Source: a virus. From it: 47,462 bases of DNA. Positions 32,229 through 41,470 of the stretch are shown piece by piece; positions within the stretch are counted from its first letter, which is position 1; each line of letters begins with the position of its first letter. The stretch lies in the IMG/VR virus record IMGVR_UViG_3300031578_000074, positions 1 to 47,462 of that record. One strand, written 5' to 3'. The notes below the pieces were generated by a model. The model made no database searches. It was not told the DNA's origin and was given only the letters and a program-made list of their open reading frames with translations. The position numbers and the translations under genes were made by a program.

Positions 32229-32836
32229 TACCTGGGATGTGAGTTAAATATATTTTGAACATTATTTATATATGGCTCGTAGTCATTTACTTTCATCTCA
32301 ATATCTGAGTATGTCACGCTCTGAGTTGCACATATCGGATCAGTGATAAAGCAATTAAATCGTTCCTGTATCTCGACCACATAAAATACATCTATCACCG
32401 GCCGATGATCCGTCCCTTCGCAGCTTTTAAAAAATCTTTTATGATTCGTAAGAATATAATCATATACTCTCTGAGAATTAAATATACAAGCATGAGCGCA
32501 GTAAGCGCCTTTCATCCTGAAAAGATTATTTGAATACCTCTCTACTGATCTGACATTAGTAGCTCCCAACCAGAGCATATCCCAATCCGCAGGCAGTTGC
32601 GACATTGCCATCTCAACCATGCTCCACGGTTGCAATAGAACACAATCATCTTCAAATATCACAAATGGGAATTCTGTTTGTTCTCGTATAGCCTGAAGAT
32701 GTGAAGCGGTACAACCAAACCACCCGGGATCAGTCTTTATAGCATTGAACCTTTTTACTTCAAAAGGAAAGTTATTCTTACGAAAGTCAACCATCCGCTT
32801 TGGACGGCTTTCAAGATTGATTACTGTTGCCTTCAT
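32228..32836 (-). CDS. GT25-like glycosyltransferase
   Basis: A 202-residue enzyme of the GT25 (LPS galactosyltransferase-like) type. The start VINLESRPKR, the mid motif GCTASHLQAI and the metal motif FVIFEDDCVLL (EDD at 62-64) are all typical. The ATG at 32836 overlaps the upstream stop as ATGA; the upstream extension of the frame is not needed. Family members add hexose to lipooligosaccharide cores. Confidence 0.82.
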   Translation of the reverse strand: MKATVINLESRPKRMVDFRKNNFPFEVKRFNAIKTDPGWFGCTASHLQAIREQTEFPFVIFEDDCVLLQPWSMVEMAMSQLPADWDMLWLGATNVRSVERYSNNLFRMKGAYCAHACIFNSQRVYDYILTNHKRFFKSCEGTDHRPVIDVFYVVEIQERFNCFITDPICATQSVTYSDIEMKVNDYEPYINNVQNIFNSHPR

Positions 32837-33468
32837 ACGCCACCCCTTCCTAATCTGTGAAGTGTACCTCCCCAATGGTGTTTAACATAATGAATACCGT
32901 TATACCAGTCATCGTTTTCATTCGGACCGCCAGAGAAGTCATCATGTACCCACTGCTCATCTTGTATTATCATTATGCCCCTTTCGTGCATATAACGCAT
33001 TGGGGCCATCATTGGCGATTGATAAAGGGAAGGTAAAGGATATTGTAAAGCTATGTTACGATTGATAAGCGCGCATGCAGGGTGAAGATAATTAATCCCT
33101 TCGGTGTCATTGTCTTTTCTGTTACCCATATACACAGCTCCTATACCATAACAATCAGGTCTTAGTTTACTCTGTAAGTCTTCAATGAATCCTCCGTTAT
33201 GAATGATGAGATCATCATCCAGAAGCATTATCTGATCTGTCTCAATATTCTGAATGCCATATGCCATACCCGGGCCATGATGTATGTTATAATCAAAGTG
33301 AAAGATTGACACTTTGTATTTATCTGCATATCCTTTTATCTGTTCAAAATGAGCTTGGTCTGATCCGTCAACTACCCAGCAAGGAAGGTCATAGAATCTT
33401 CTGAATCCTGAAAGCAACCTATCGAGAAGATCAGGAGTGTTGTAATGTACTGTGAGGACTGTAATCAT
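32833..33468 (-). CDS. GT-A type glycosyltransferase (paralogue of 28792-29472)
   Basis: A 211-residue transferase (start at MITVLTVHYNTPD, ATGA overlap). The front CWVVDGSDQ and NIHHGPGMAYGI segments and metal motif LLDDDLII (84-86) fit a GT-A fold. NYLHPACALIN and MAPMRYMHERG align with its paralogue four genes downstream, and both carry a pattern His-Gly-x-Gly-Met at the same distance from DxD. It should add one sugar; specificity unknown. Confidence 0.75.
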   Translation of the reverse strand: MITVLTVHYNTPDLLDRLLSGFRRFYDLPCWVVDGSDQAHFEQIKGYADKYKVSIFHFDYNIHHGPGMAYGIQNIETDQIMLLDDDLIIHNGGFIEDLQSKLRPDCYGIGAVYMGNRKDNDTEGINYLHPACALINRNIALQYPLPSLYQSPMMAPMRYMHERGIMIIQDEQWVHDDFSGGPNENDDWYNGIHYVKHHWGGTLHRLGRGGV

Positions 33469-34109
33469 AATATAATAATATCCGTTGCGTGACAAACATA
33501 ATACTGAGGTGTTAATATCTTAATGCAATTTTCTAAAGGTAATAAATACTTCTTAATCAGATACCAGTCATGGCCATACTTATTGCCCCATTTTACATTT
33601 ACATCCCTGCGGTGTGCTATTGAGCTGGTGCCTATCTTACATATTTCCGGTGTAACTTCCCTCACATTTATAATTATTCCATCGACAAGATAGTCATCGT
33701 AATAAATCCAGTCGTATTTTTCAGTATCAAAATTATCATTTATTATCGTGAGATGATCCTTTCCGATCTGATCATCATGGTCCAGGTAACATATGATATC
33801 ACCTTTCGCCATACGTAACCCTGTCTGTCGTACTTTACCTGAATAAGAGGGTTGCTTTTCAATGTACTTAAATCTGAAACGAGGATCATACTCATATGAC
33901 TCCTTAAATATCTCTTCAGCTCTACGGTTTCCGTCTGATACAATTATAAGTTCTGCATCCCTAAAGTTCTGATTTCCAAATGAATCGCACGCTCTGCGAA
34001 ATTTATACTCTGCATTAGGCGCGCTTGTTATGACAAATTGATCTGTATCTGGTTCCGGGACTGTCTGGTAAGGATCCAGACAAACAGGCATAATAACTGA
34101 TATCCTCAT
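33465..34109 (-). CDS. family-2 glycosyltransferase
   Basis: A 214-residue GT2-type transferase. RISVIMPVC opens the Rossmann-like domain, RACDSFGNQNFRDAELIIVSDG is the classic GT2 pattern, and CYLDHDDQIG holds the metal motif DHDD at 110-113. The C-terminus is short, so it is a minimal soluble transferase. It is the first glycan gene in the cassette, translationally coupled (ATGA) to the 79-residue gene below the tape measure. Confidence 0.85.
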   Translation of the reverse strand: MRISVIMPVCLDPYQTVPEPDTDQFVITSAPNAEYKFRRACDSFGNQNFRDAELIIVSDGNRRAEEIFKESYEYDPRFRFKYIEKQPSYSGKVRQTGLRMAKGDIICYLDHDDQIGKDHLTIINDNFDTEKYDWIYYDDYLVDGIIINVREVTPEICKIGTSSIAHRRDVNVKWGNKYGHDWYLIKKYLLPLENCIKILTPQYYVCHATDIIIL

Positions 34110-34345
34110 ACTTCTTTCTCCATGTTTTTAATGATTCGTAAAATTGTAACATCATGTAGCCGGTAATCCTCTGATATAAACCCGACAGCCATATATTTTT
34201 TATAACCTTGTTTCCTGTAATAATCATACCTGCAGTATAGTTCAAAATGTCTGATGATCGATGCTGGTAATATACCAAGCTTTACTTGTTCTCGAATCCC
34301 TGCCGGGGTTAAAATATTTGTATTTATATATTCAAACTTGGTCAT
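34106..34345 (-). CDS. hypothetical protein linking tape measure and glycan cassette
   Basis: A 79-residue basic protein (LTPAGIREQVKLGILPASIIRHFELYCRYDYYRKQGYKK). The first part looks like a helical DNA- or protein-binding unit; no family recognised. ATGA overlaps at both ends place it between the tape-measure gene and the first glycosyltransferase. Confidence 0.5.
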   Translation of the reverse strand: MTKFEYINTNILTPAGIREQVKLGILPASIIRHFELYCRYDYYRKQGYKKYMAVGFISEDYRLHDVTILRIIKNMEKEV

Positions 34346-36309
34346 ATGTTAGCTCGTACCTCCACTTTATTTTTAGCTGCTATCCTTGCATTTATGTCCT
34401 CCACGGTAACTATCGGTGCTGGCATCTTTGCGAAGGCTGCCGCAATATCTGCTGCTGTTAACATATTATCCTGTGGTGCTGCATTAAGTTGTGTCTGTGT
34501 TAACTGAGGTTGTGTGACAAATGATGGTGCCACCTGTGATGCGAATGTCCTCTGTGCTGCCGGGGAAGATGATATTGATGTTGACATACCTCTGCCTGAA
34601 TCACCTGGTAATCCAGATTTAACCTCCATTATTTTTTTCACATTAGCCAGTCCCGTTAATATAGTTGCTGCCATTGCTATATAACTAAACGGGGGAGGAT
34701 ATGTTGCCAGTGCTTTTGTTGCTGCTGCATATGTTGATATGGTTGCCTGTGCCACAGCTGCGGCCTTGCCTATCGCTGTCTGTTCGCCAAAGATAGCAGC
34801 AATCGATCCGGCAGCATCAGCCATTATCATCTGTTTACCTTCTGCTGTTAATTCTGCTAACTGTATCTCAGCTTTTGCATATTTCTTTTGAACCTGGAGA
34901 ACACCTTCGCCAATGTCTTCAGCCGCTTTTATCTCTTCATATTTCTTCTCATTCACTAACTCCTTAAGAGTCATGATCTGCTCTGTCGTTCTGTCTTTTA
35001 ATGCTTGTAATTCCTGATCTGCCAGTTCCTTTGCAGCCGTAACATCAAACCCGGATAACTTACTTATGTTTCGCTTCTGCTCTTCAAAGAATCTTGTCTC
35101 AGCATCGAATATCTTTGCGTAATATCCCTCCAATTCTTTAAATTTTTCCTCATTATTATCCCTTACTAACTGTAATTCTCTGCTTGCATTAGCCTGTTGT
35201 GCATCGGTCATCCTTAAAAATCCGAGAATATCCTCACGTCTTAATCCATTCTTACCGGCCAAATAATCAGCTTCTGTATTAAGTTTATCATTGGCAAATT
35301 TCTTTTGCATTTCAACCTCTTCAAGACCTATTGCCATAGCCTCAACGAGTGCTTTCCTTCTTTCTTCAGTTGACTTTGTTCTGTCCTGTGCTGTATATTC
35401 CAGCTTTGCAATCTTCAACCTGTTCTCTGCTGCCTGTGATACATAATTATTCTCAGAATCTTCTATCCTATCCAATGCATAAACGTAATCATATGCCGCT
35501 TTAGTTGCCTCTTTCAACTGATCCCCGATACCTGTAAATGCTTCCTTCATGTCTTCTCCAGCCTTCTTCCATTCCCCTTTGAATATATTTTGTATAGCAC
35601 TTGTCACAGCGATTAACCTTTGCCTGAATACATCTAATATAGCTTTTAACTGCTCAAATCTGGCAGCTAATGCAGTGGCTCCGCTATCTGTTGACTTGAA
35701 TGCCTTTACGAGTAGTGCTATTGCCCCGACTATTGCTGTGATGAGTAACACAATAGGATTGGCAAGTAGTACCTTAGTATATCTTGAAATAGCCGTAGCT
35801 GCCTGCCCAATCGGTCCCGGGATGGCAGCGAACTTAGCAGCCGATCCCTCAATGGCTTCACTGTAAAGACCAACTGAGGATCTCCCATCACTCTGTGCTT
35901 TATCGTATTGAATTATTGCATCCTTAGTAGCCTTGATCTTTTTTGTCTGCTCTACATATAAAGAGTTCAATCGCATCACTCCCTTTGCATCAGTTACGTA
36001 TGCATTGCCCAACTTGCCTAATGCTTTCTGCTGTAAGCTCAGTACTTCACCCAGCTGCTTCCGACTTCCTGTCTCTGACTTTATTGCTGCCGTGAATACC
36101 TGAACTTCCTTTTGTGCATCCCTGTATGTTTTCTCTGCTGCTTTAAGTGCTGCATTATTCTTTTCAACCTCTTCACGCGGAGTGTCTTTCGACATCTGCA
36201 TGTTGGCCAGCTTTAACTTATCAACTTCCTCTTTAGCCTTCGCGGCAGCCTTTGCATACTGGTCAAGATTACTCTCTACATTAACAAGATATTTCTTTTC
36301 TTCTGTCAT
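34342..36309 (-). CDS. tail tape measure protein
   Basis: A 655-residue protein that sets tail length and is threaded through the tail tube. It is dominated by charged helices with heptad pattern (about 10-115, 280-490), has a hydrophobic membrane-like segment around 180-205 (LLANPIVLLITAIVGAIALLV), and has an Ala/Thr/Pro/Gln-rich C-terminus. Tape measure of this length implies a tail of roughly 100 nm by the usual 1.5 angstrom per residue rule. No tail sheath gene is seen, so the tail is probably non-contractile. Confidence 0.85.
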   Translation of the reverse strand: MTEEKKYLVNVESNLDQYAKAAAKAKEEVDKLKLANMQMSKDTPREEVEKNNAALKAAEKTYRDAQKEVQVFTAAIKSETGSRKQLGEVLSLQQKALGKLGNAYVTDAKGVMRLNSLYVEQTKKIKATKDAIIQYDKAQSDGRSSVGLYSEAIEGSAAKFAAIPGPIGQAATAISRYTKVLLANPIVLLITAIVGAIALLVKAFKSTDSGATALAARFEQLKAILDVFRQRLIAVTSAIQNIFKGEWKKAGEDMKEAFTGIGDQLKEATKAAYDYVYALDRIEDSENNYVSQAAENRLKIAKLEYTAQDRTKSTEERRKALVEAMAIGLEEVEMQKKFANDKLNTEADYLAGKNGLRREDILGFLRMTDAQQANASRELQLVRDNNEEKFKELEGYYAKIFDAETRFFEEQKRNISKLSGFDVTAAKELADQELQALKDRTTEQIMTLKELVNEKKYEEIKAAEDIGEGVLQVQKKYAKAEIQLAELTAEGKQMIMADAAGSIAAIFGEQTAIGKAAAVAQATISTYAAATKALATYPPPFSYIAMAATILTGLANVKKIMEVKSGLPGDSGRGMSTSISSSPAAQRTFASQVAPSFVTQPQLTQTQLNAAPQDNMLTAADIAAAFAKMPAPIVTVEDINARIAAKNKVEVRANI

Positions 36310-38618
36310 AATTTTATCAAATCAATTGTGCAGAGTTTCCCTGGCACATAGTTATTAATCTTGTTAACATAAAAATAAGCCTTGTATTGACTTATGTAGA
36401 TAGGGATATAATGCTTCAACCCTGCCACTTCAAACACTGGAAGATTAAACTTAACCCTCCGAAGGTTTGTCTTCGTGAGTAACCGGGATAGTGAGCTGTA
36501 ATTGTATATCAGAGTTGAGAACGACACCTCAAGTGAGGATGCTTTCTTTGGACTTGTGATATCTGTCGCGGCTCCCGCGGCAACCGTTGCCCTTATGCCA
36601 AATGTCTTTTCATAGGCTGGTGCTGCAATGGAAGGAATATGATCAACATAAACAATCCGTGGATCAATAGTATCATTGGAATCATAAAGAGCGTCATCGA
36701 TATTATAATTATTAAATGCAATTCTGGAAACATCAACAGAGAATTCAGCAGAGTCAAGTATATTTACCTCATCACACGTTGAAACAGGCAGCTCAACAAC
36801 ATCCTTCTCTGCAGGGAGTGTGTCATCATCAATCTGCATGGATCCCATACCTTGATCTTTAACAACATCCTCGGACTCTTTATATCTTAAATAATTATCT
36901 CTGGCATAATCACCATACTTAAATTCAACCTCATCCTCCCTCTCTGATAGGTACGCGGACCAGTCGCGGGCAATAGGTATGTTATCATAAAGCTCCCTGT
37001 AATTCCAGAATCTTATCTTACGATCCCTCGGTGTAACATCAGGAATAAGGCCAAACATATTACATACCATCTTTATAAAATCAACCTGAGTAAGTTCTGG
37101 AATATTTAAACGCGGAGTGACAGGCGATCCATATGCAATACCCAGCACTTGAATATCCATAATACCAACAGTATACTCAGTGCCTCCGAGCCAGTTACTT
37201 GTATATACACTTAGTTCTTCTCCAATAGCTGCAACAGTGTATTCTCCATCCCATACAAACGGCTGAACCAAATAATCCATGTTGCGTGTCATGGTAGCTG
37301 CATAAACATCATTTGAATAAATATAAACATTTGCAGGGGTGCTGGTTACGGCCCGGCACATAAATCTTATCTTATACGTTGCAAGATGAGAAGCACTATA
37401 ATTACCTGAACTACCAAAGAAAGGGGTACCAACAACAGGCCACATATTAACCATCTTATTCGGTGATAATACGAAGTTCTTATATCCATACCAAAAACCC
37501 CAATACTTATAAAGAGATGTATCGATCATGCCTATCTTCTTATTTATTATCGGCATGTAAAGCTTATTAAACATCTCATTAGTGAGTATATTACCCTCAC
37601 ATATATACCCTGCATTGCTGATTATCTCATCCCATATAGCTTTTACTTTTATAAAAGGCCATATCCATCCGCCATACATCTCAACCCTATCTCCGTCGTC
37701 TGCTCCCGGTAATTGTGATATACCCCCGTCATCAGAAGGCTCACAAAGAGGGTAAACATAATCCAGATCAGCAGCATGTGTCCCGGCCATTGTGGCAACA
37801 TTCCAGGTATGATTAGTGGAGGCCAAAGTGAGATTAGTTAATCGTAATGGCTCAATTGACTTAAAGAAGTTACTATTGCCTGACATGATCGAAACAAAAT
37901 AATACTGATCTGTCACCTTGTCAAGTATCATTCGTCCTCCGGTTATCATCTCAACGCTGTCTTGTACCAGCCGGCAGGTTTGATTTTCATATGGGAATGA
38001 AGTGTTAATACCAACCTCCCCAGATAGTTCAAACAGGGCTTTCATAGCGCGTGTCTTACGTATCCTGAAAGCTGCTGTGAAATCTGACTGTCTGTCCTGC
38101 ATCTCTGCAATATCATTGACCTGCTTATTAACCGGGATGACCTCGCTCTCATCAAGATCACAAAGCGTATCACCTAAATATAAAAGGATAGTTTTCTGTA
38201 ACGTACTTGACGTGTATGGTATCTCTCTGCGGGTAATCTCAAAGTTAAAGATATAAGCGATTGTATCAGCGTTCTTGATAAGATGATCCCCGCGAGTTAT
38301 CTCAACCTCGTACCACTTACCCCCCTCATATTGTTCTACTTTCTCAGCTATCAAAAGATTTGTGAATCCTCCGATATTAGCTGAAGTAATTCCATTAAGA
38401 GTGATATTATATGAGTATCCTGCTTTTAGCTTAGTAGGTCTTTCAATCTTTGAGATCACAGAAAACATCTTTGTCACTTGCGTATCCATTGACTCCGAGC
38501 GCATGATCAATTCATAGCCATTCTGAAAGTTAAAGTAATGCCAGCCATTGAACCACCAACGAAGATATACCCCCTCGTCGCATTCGTTAATCAATATGGT
38601 GATTGGACCTACTTTCAT
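36306..38618 (-). CDS. large tail-tip protein with YLRWW motif
   Basis: A 770-residue protein of a type common at the tail tip of Bacteroidota phages. The N-terminus contains YLRWWFNGWHYFNF (residues 18-31), also found in the next large protein. The middle (about 220-480) is beta-rich with GGWIWPFIKVKAIWDEIISNAGYICEG, and TQVDFIKMVCNMFGLIPD suits a baseplate-hub module. The C-terminus ends in beta strands. It lies before the tape-measure gene in transcription order, which is the reverse of common phages. Confidence 0.6.
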   Translation of the reverse strand: MKVGPITILINECDEGVYLRWWFNGWHYFNFQNGYELIMRSESMDTQVTKMFSVISKIERPTKLKAGYSYNITLNGITSANIGGFTNLLIAEKVEQYEGGKWYEVEITRGDHLIKNADTIAYIFNFEITRREIPYTSSTLQKTILLYLGDTLCDLDESEVIPVNKQVNDIAEMQDRQSDFTAAFRIRKTRAMKALFELSGEVGINTSFPYENQTCRLVQDSVEMITGGRMILDKVTDQYYFVSIMSGNSNFFKSIEPLRLTNLTLASTNHTWNVATMAGTHAADLDYVYPLCEPSDDGGISQLPGADDGDRVEMYGGWIWPFIKVKAIWDEIISNAGYICEGNILTNEMFNKLYMPIINKKIGMIDTSLYKYWGFWYGYKNFVLSPNKMVNMWPVVGTPFFGSSGNYSASHLATYKIRFMCRAVTSTPANVYIYSNDVYAATMTRNMDYLVQPFVWDGEYTVAAIGEELSVYTSNWLGGTEYTVGIMDIQVLGIAYGSPVTPRLNIPELTQVDFIKMVCNMFGLIPDVTPRDRKIRFWNYRELYDNIPIARDWSAYLSEREDEVEFKYGDYARDNYLRYKESEDVVKDQGMGSMQIDDDTLPAEKDVVELPVSTCDEVNILDSAEFSVDVSRIAFNNYNIDDALYDSNDTIDPRIVYVDHIPSIAAPAYEKTFGIRATVAAGAATDITSPKKASSLEVSFSTLIYNYSSLSRLLTKTNLRRVKFNLPVFEVAGLKHYIPIYISQYKAYFYVNKINNYVPGKLCTIDLIKL

Positions 38619-38893
38619 ATCTTAAGCCATTGGTAAAATTTATTGTAGATCATTGACATCAGTATCCCTGCAGAACAGAAAAATAATAATTCAATGATAT
38701 CAAATTGCTTTGTGATAATAAAATACCAAAAGCATGCCTGCCCGGTGAAGCACATAAAACAACCTCCCAGGGGCTTGTAAAGAAACAATGGTAGTCTGAA
38801 TATTAACTTCTGATAAAAGTAAAACAGTTTACCCTCTTCCCCTAAAGCGCAGAACATAAAAGCAATCAATGATATTTTAATTATCTCAAACAT
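38615..38893 (-). CDS. small membrane protein, DUF1360-like motif
   Basis: A 92-residue protein with two or three membrane segments (about 3-16, 45-60, 66-83). GGCFMCFTGQACFWYF has a CxxC-x6-C-x-W pattern similar to DUF1360 proteins. A membrane protein embedded among tail genes is unusual; it may help injection or lysis. It overlaps the tail-tip gene by 4 bases. Confidence 0.55.
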   Translation of the reverse strand: MFEIIKISLIAFMFCALGEEGKLFYFYQKLIFRLPLFLYKPLGGCFMCFTGQACFWYFIITKQFDIIELLFFCSAGILMSMIYNKFYQWLKI

Positions 38894-40481
38894 CTCTTAC
38901 TAATCTTATATATTGACCTAAACCTTTTGCTCTATCGGCAGAATAAAATCCGGCAAAATTATAAAGAAAATATCTTGATGCTACCTTTGCCGGATCGACT
39001 CCCTCGTCTGATCCAAGTAACATTGAACCATCCCCAATATTCAAAAAGGCACCGTCAGTGTCGCGTCTTACCCCACCTGGCAGTAATGTAAATCCAGTTA
39101 CATTTGTAGCTCCTGTATTGGGAGAATTCCAATGTGTCGTTCCTGCCTCTTTTAAAGGACCACCCGATAAAGCTTCGACTACATTAATCTCATCCGAAAG
39201 AGTTTGGAAATCTATATGGGTAGGTACTCTCCATCCCGCTTCTTGCACCCCGCCTCTTTCCAGATAAGCGAACCCACTTACATTGCTTACTGCATACCAA
39301 TTATATATAGCTCCATAAATGGCTTTATAAGTAGCCTCATCATTATCATAATAACACATCGCACCAATGACATCAGCAACCCAATCACCAGCATCTGTTA
39401 TCACTGTTATTGGATCACCGTTAGCATACTTCGTTGGCCGATAGTTTTCAACTATCCATTCCTGCGCTCCTATTATAACTGAAGTATAGATATTCCCATC
39501 TATGTCTGTTAATATCGGAGAAGCAACTACATCTTTTATTAGTCTTACCGAAAACCAATTTGCTTTCGGAAGTGTGAACGCTCCTATTGCAGCGGAATTA
39601 TAACCTATTTGGATTGCCCCGGCGCCCCATGAATTAATATCATCCACAGTCCAGAAATCCGTATAACTCTTAATCCCATAATATTCATCAACAGCATTTG
39701 CCCATCCTGATCCCAATGCTTTGAAGCCATAAGTATCTACGCCCCCTGTATTCGGATCACTCCAATGATCTGTACCCGCTTCTTTTAATCTTCCCCCTCC
39801 ATTAGTTATATCACCAATAAAAGCAATCAACGTGTACCATTCTGCGCGCGTAGGAACGTGCCATCCGGGAGGTGCAAAGCCGACTGTTGTAATCTGATAC
39901 CAAGTATAAAGACCTCCATAGATCGCTCTGTTTGCTTCGTTATTAGCATAAACCTTTGAATTCGGAAAGGTAGATGCAACATTCTTACAAGCCCATACCT
40001 GAGTACCAATTGTAATACCACAAGCATCAGGATCAGGAACAGGATCAACAACAGGTATTTCAGCGACCGGGGAATATCCTGTTAAGTATGATATTGCTTT
40101 ACTGCCTATGATAGCCGTTATCTCTGCTTCATAACCATTGATCTTATTGTCGTATATCTTCATTGACCCTGGCTCAATCCTTACATTTGCCCAGCCATCG
40201 ACAGTAAGCAGATATACTTCCCGCGTGTGTAATATTGTTTTTATGGCTTGTATCTGAGTATAGATAACCTGCCCTGTACTCATGCGGATAGTTCGTGTGC
40301 TGATAGTTCTATACTCTTCCCCTTCTGTTACCATTATCGTTTCACCGGGAAGAAAAAACCAGTAATGCCATCCGTTATACCACCATCTGAGATAATACCC
40401 CTTGCATGGCTTTCCTATGAGAACATTTACCAGGCGATAGGCATCTAAGCCCCAACCTGCGCCACATGATTCTATTGTCAT
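38886..40481 (-). CDS. tail-tip protein with two FISUMP repeats
   Basis: A 531-residue protein. Residues 30-43 are YLRWWYNGWHYWFF, shared with the other tail-tip protein. From about 150 there are two FISUMP (Fibrobacter succinogenes major paralogous) domains, each with IGxQxWxxxN, GxLYxWY-like, GWHVPTxxEW-like and LKEAGTxHW motifs, at about 152-316 and 325-530. FISUMP domains are secreted binding modules. This is a good candidate for a receptor-binding protein. Confidence 0.85.
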   Translation of the reverse strand: MTIESCGAGWGLDAYRLVNVLIGKPCKGYYLRWWYNGWHYWFFLPGETIMVTEGEEYRTISTRTIRMSTGQVIYTQIQAIKTILHTREVYLLTVDGWANVRIEPGSMKIYDNKINGYEAEITAIIGSKAISYLTGYSPVAEIPVVDPVPDPDACGITIGTQVWACKNVASTFPNSKVYANNEANRAIYGGLYTWYQITTVGFAPPGWHVPTRAEWYTLIAFIGDITNGGGRLKEAGTDHWSDPNTGGVDTYGFKALGSGWANAVDEYYGIKSYTDFWTVDDINSWGAGAIQIGYNSAAIGAFTLPKANWFSVRLIKDVVASPILTDIDGNIYTSVIIGAQEWIVENYRPTKYANGDPITVITDAGDWVADVIGAMCYYDNDEATYKAIYGAIYNWYAVSNVSGFAYLERGGVQEAGWRVPTHIDFQTLSDEINVVEALSGGPLKEAGTTHWNSPNTGATNVTGFTLLPGGVRRDTDGAFLNIGDGSMLLGSDEGVDPAKVASRYFLYNFAGFYSADRAKGLGQYIRLVRDV

Positions 40482-41470
40482 ATTAATTCTATTTCAAATG
40501 TCATCTTATATGCTCCCATTGGAATAGTAGTCTCGTTTATGTTCAGAGAATTGATAAAGCCCTCAAGAGCATCAGCATCAACAGCCGTAACAATATCCCC
40601 CCCGAGCTGTGTGTTCATTGAATTATAAATCTTCTGTGTCACCACAAAATGAGATTCAGGAACCACTGCCGATATCTCAGGGATGATAAATGATAGGTCA
40701 AATGGCATGCCCCGGAAATAAACCGGTTCGGCAAACGAATTAAGAAACGGTGCATCCTGTACCTCACTTGGAACATACTCATGTAGATTTGATCCCTGCT
40801 CCTCACTTCTTACACATTCACCATAGTACCATGTGTTTCCAAATGGAGGTGAGACAATCGGAAGATCATCATCAGCCTCAACCCATCCTTCCTCTGCTCC
40901 CCAGGATGTACCCTTGTACCACACCCCGCGATATTCAAATATAAAACTGCCTGACTTGGTAGTCTCTTTCATTATCAGCGATGAGTAGTTGCCTGTCTTA
41001 CCTAATGCTGTATGTATTCTTAAGATACCTGATACGTCAAGATCAGCATATCCAAATGAGTCAGGTGAAGCGATTACAGTAAGCGCTTCGACAGCTCCAT
41101 TTATAGTCAGTCGCCCTTCAAAATAGTAATTAGGATAAAGCGTATTGTCATTCATGTACCGGATATCCATGTCAGTAACAAAAACAATATCAGTTGTGAT
41201 AACTGCCCCGGCAACATTAGTTATCAGACCTGTATGCATTGCCTCATTAGTGAAGTTATATACTGCAATGGCATCACCCGTGGTACCTGGGAAGGCGCCA
41301 TCTATGTCAAGTGTTATCTCAAGATAACCTGCGTTGTTTGCTGTTGTCAGCACTACCCAATCATTACGAAATAGCCGAAAGTTATTCGGGCTTTCCGTTG
41401 CGAGCCAACGATATACGACTGTCGGGTCAACTGTATCAGCACATGCCGGGGTGCTTACAAGTGTTATCAT
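40478..41470 (-). CDS. putative tail protein
   Basis: A 330-residue beta-rich protein. It follows the gp10-like gene as the major tail protein does in HK97-like phages, but the sequence (WLATESPNNFRLFRNDWVVL; FAEPVYFRGMPFDLSFIIPE) reads more like a distal-tail protein of Bacteroidota phages. I cannot settle which. It overlaps both neighbours by 4 bases, so it is coupled to the FISUMP gene. Confidence 0.5.
   Translation of the reverse strand: MITLVSTPACADTVDPTVVYRWLATESPNNFRLFRNDWVVLTTANNAGYLEITLDIDGAFPGTTGDAIAVYNFTNEAMHTGLITNVAGAVITTDIVFVTDMDIRYMNDNTLYPNYYFEGRLTINGAVEALTVIASPDSFGYADLDVSGILRIHTALGKTGNYSSLIMKETTKSGSFIFEYRGVWYKGTSWGAEEGWVEADDDLPIVSPPFGNTWYYGECVRSEEQGSNLHEYVPSEVQDAPFLNSFAEPVYFRGMPFDLSFIIPEISAVVPESHFVVTQKIYNSMNTQLGGDIVTAVDADALEGFINSLNINETTIPMGAYKMTFEIELI

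Noticed and set aside
38886-40481. Diversity-generating retroelement acting on the FISUMP protein
   Set aside because: No reverse transcriptase gene or template repeat is seen in the window.
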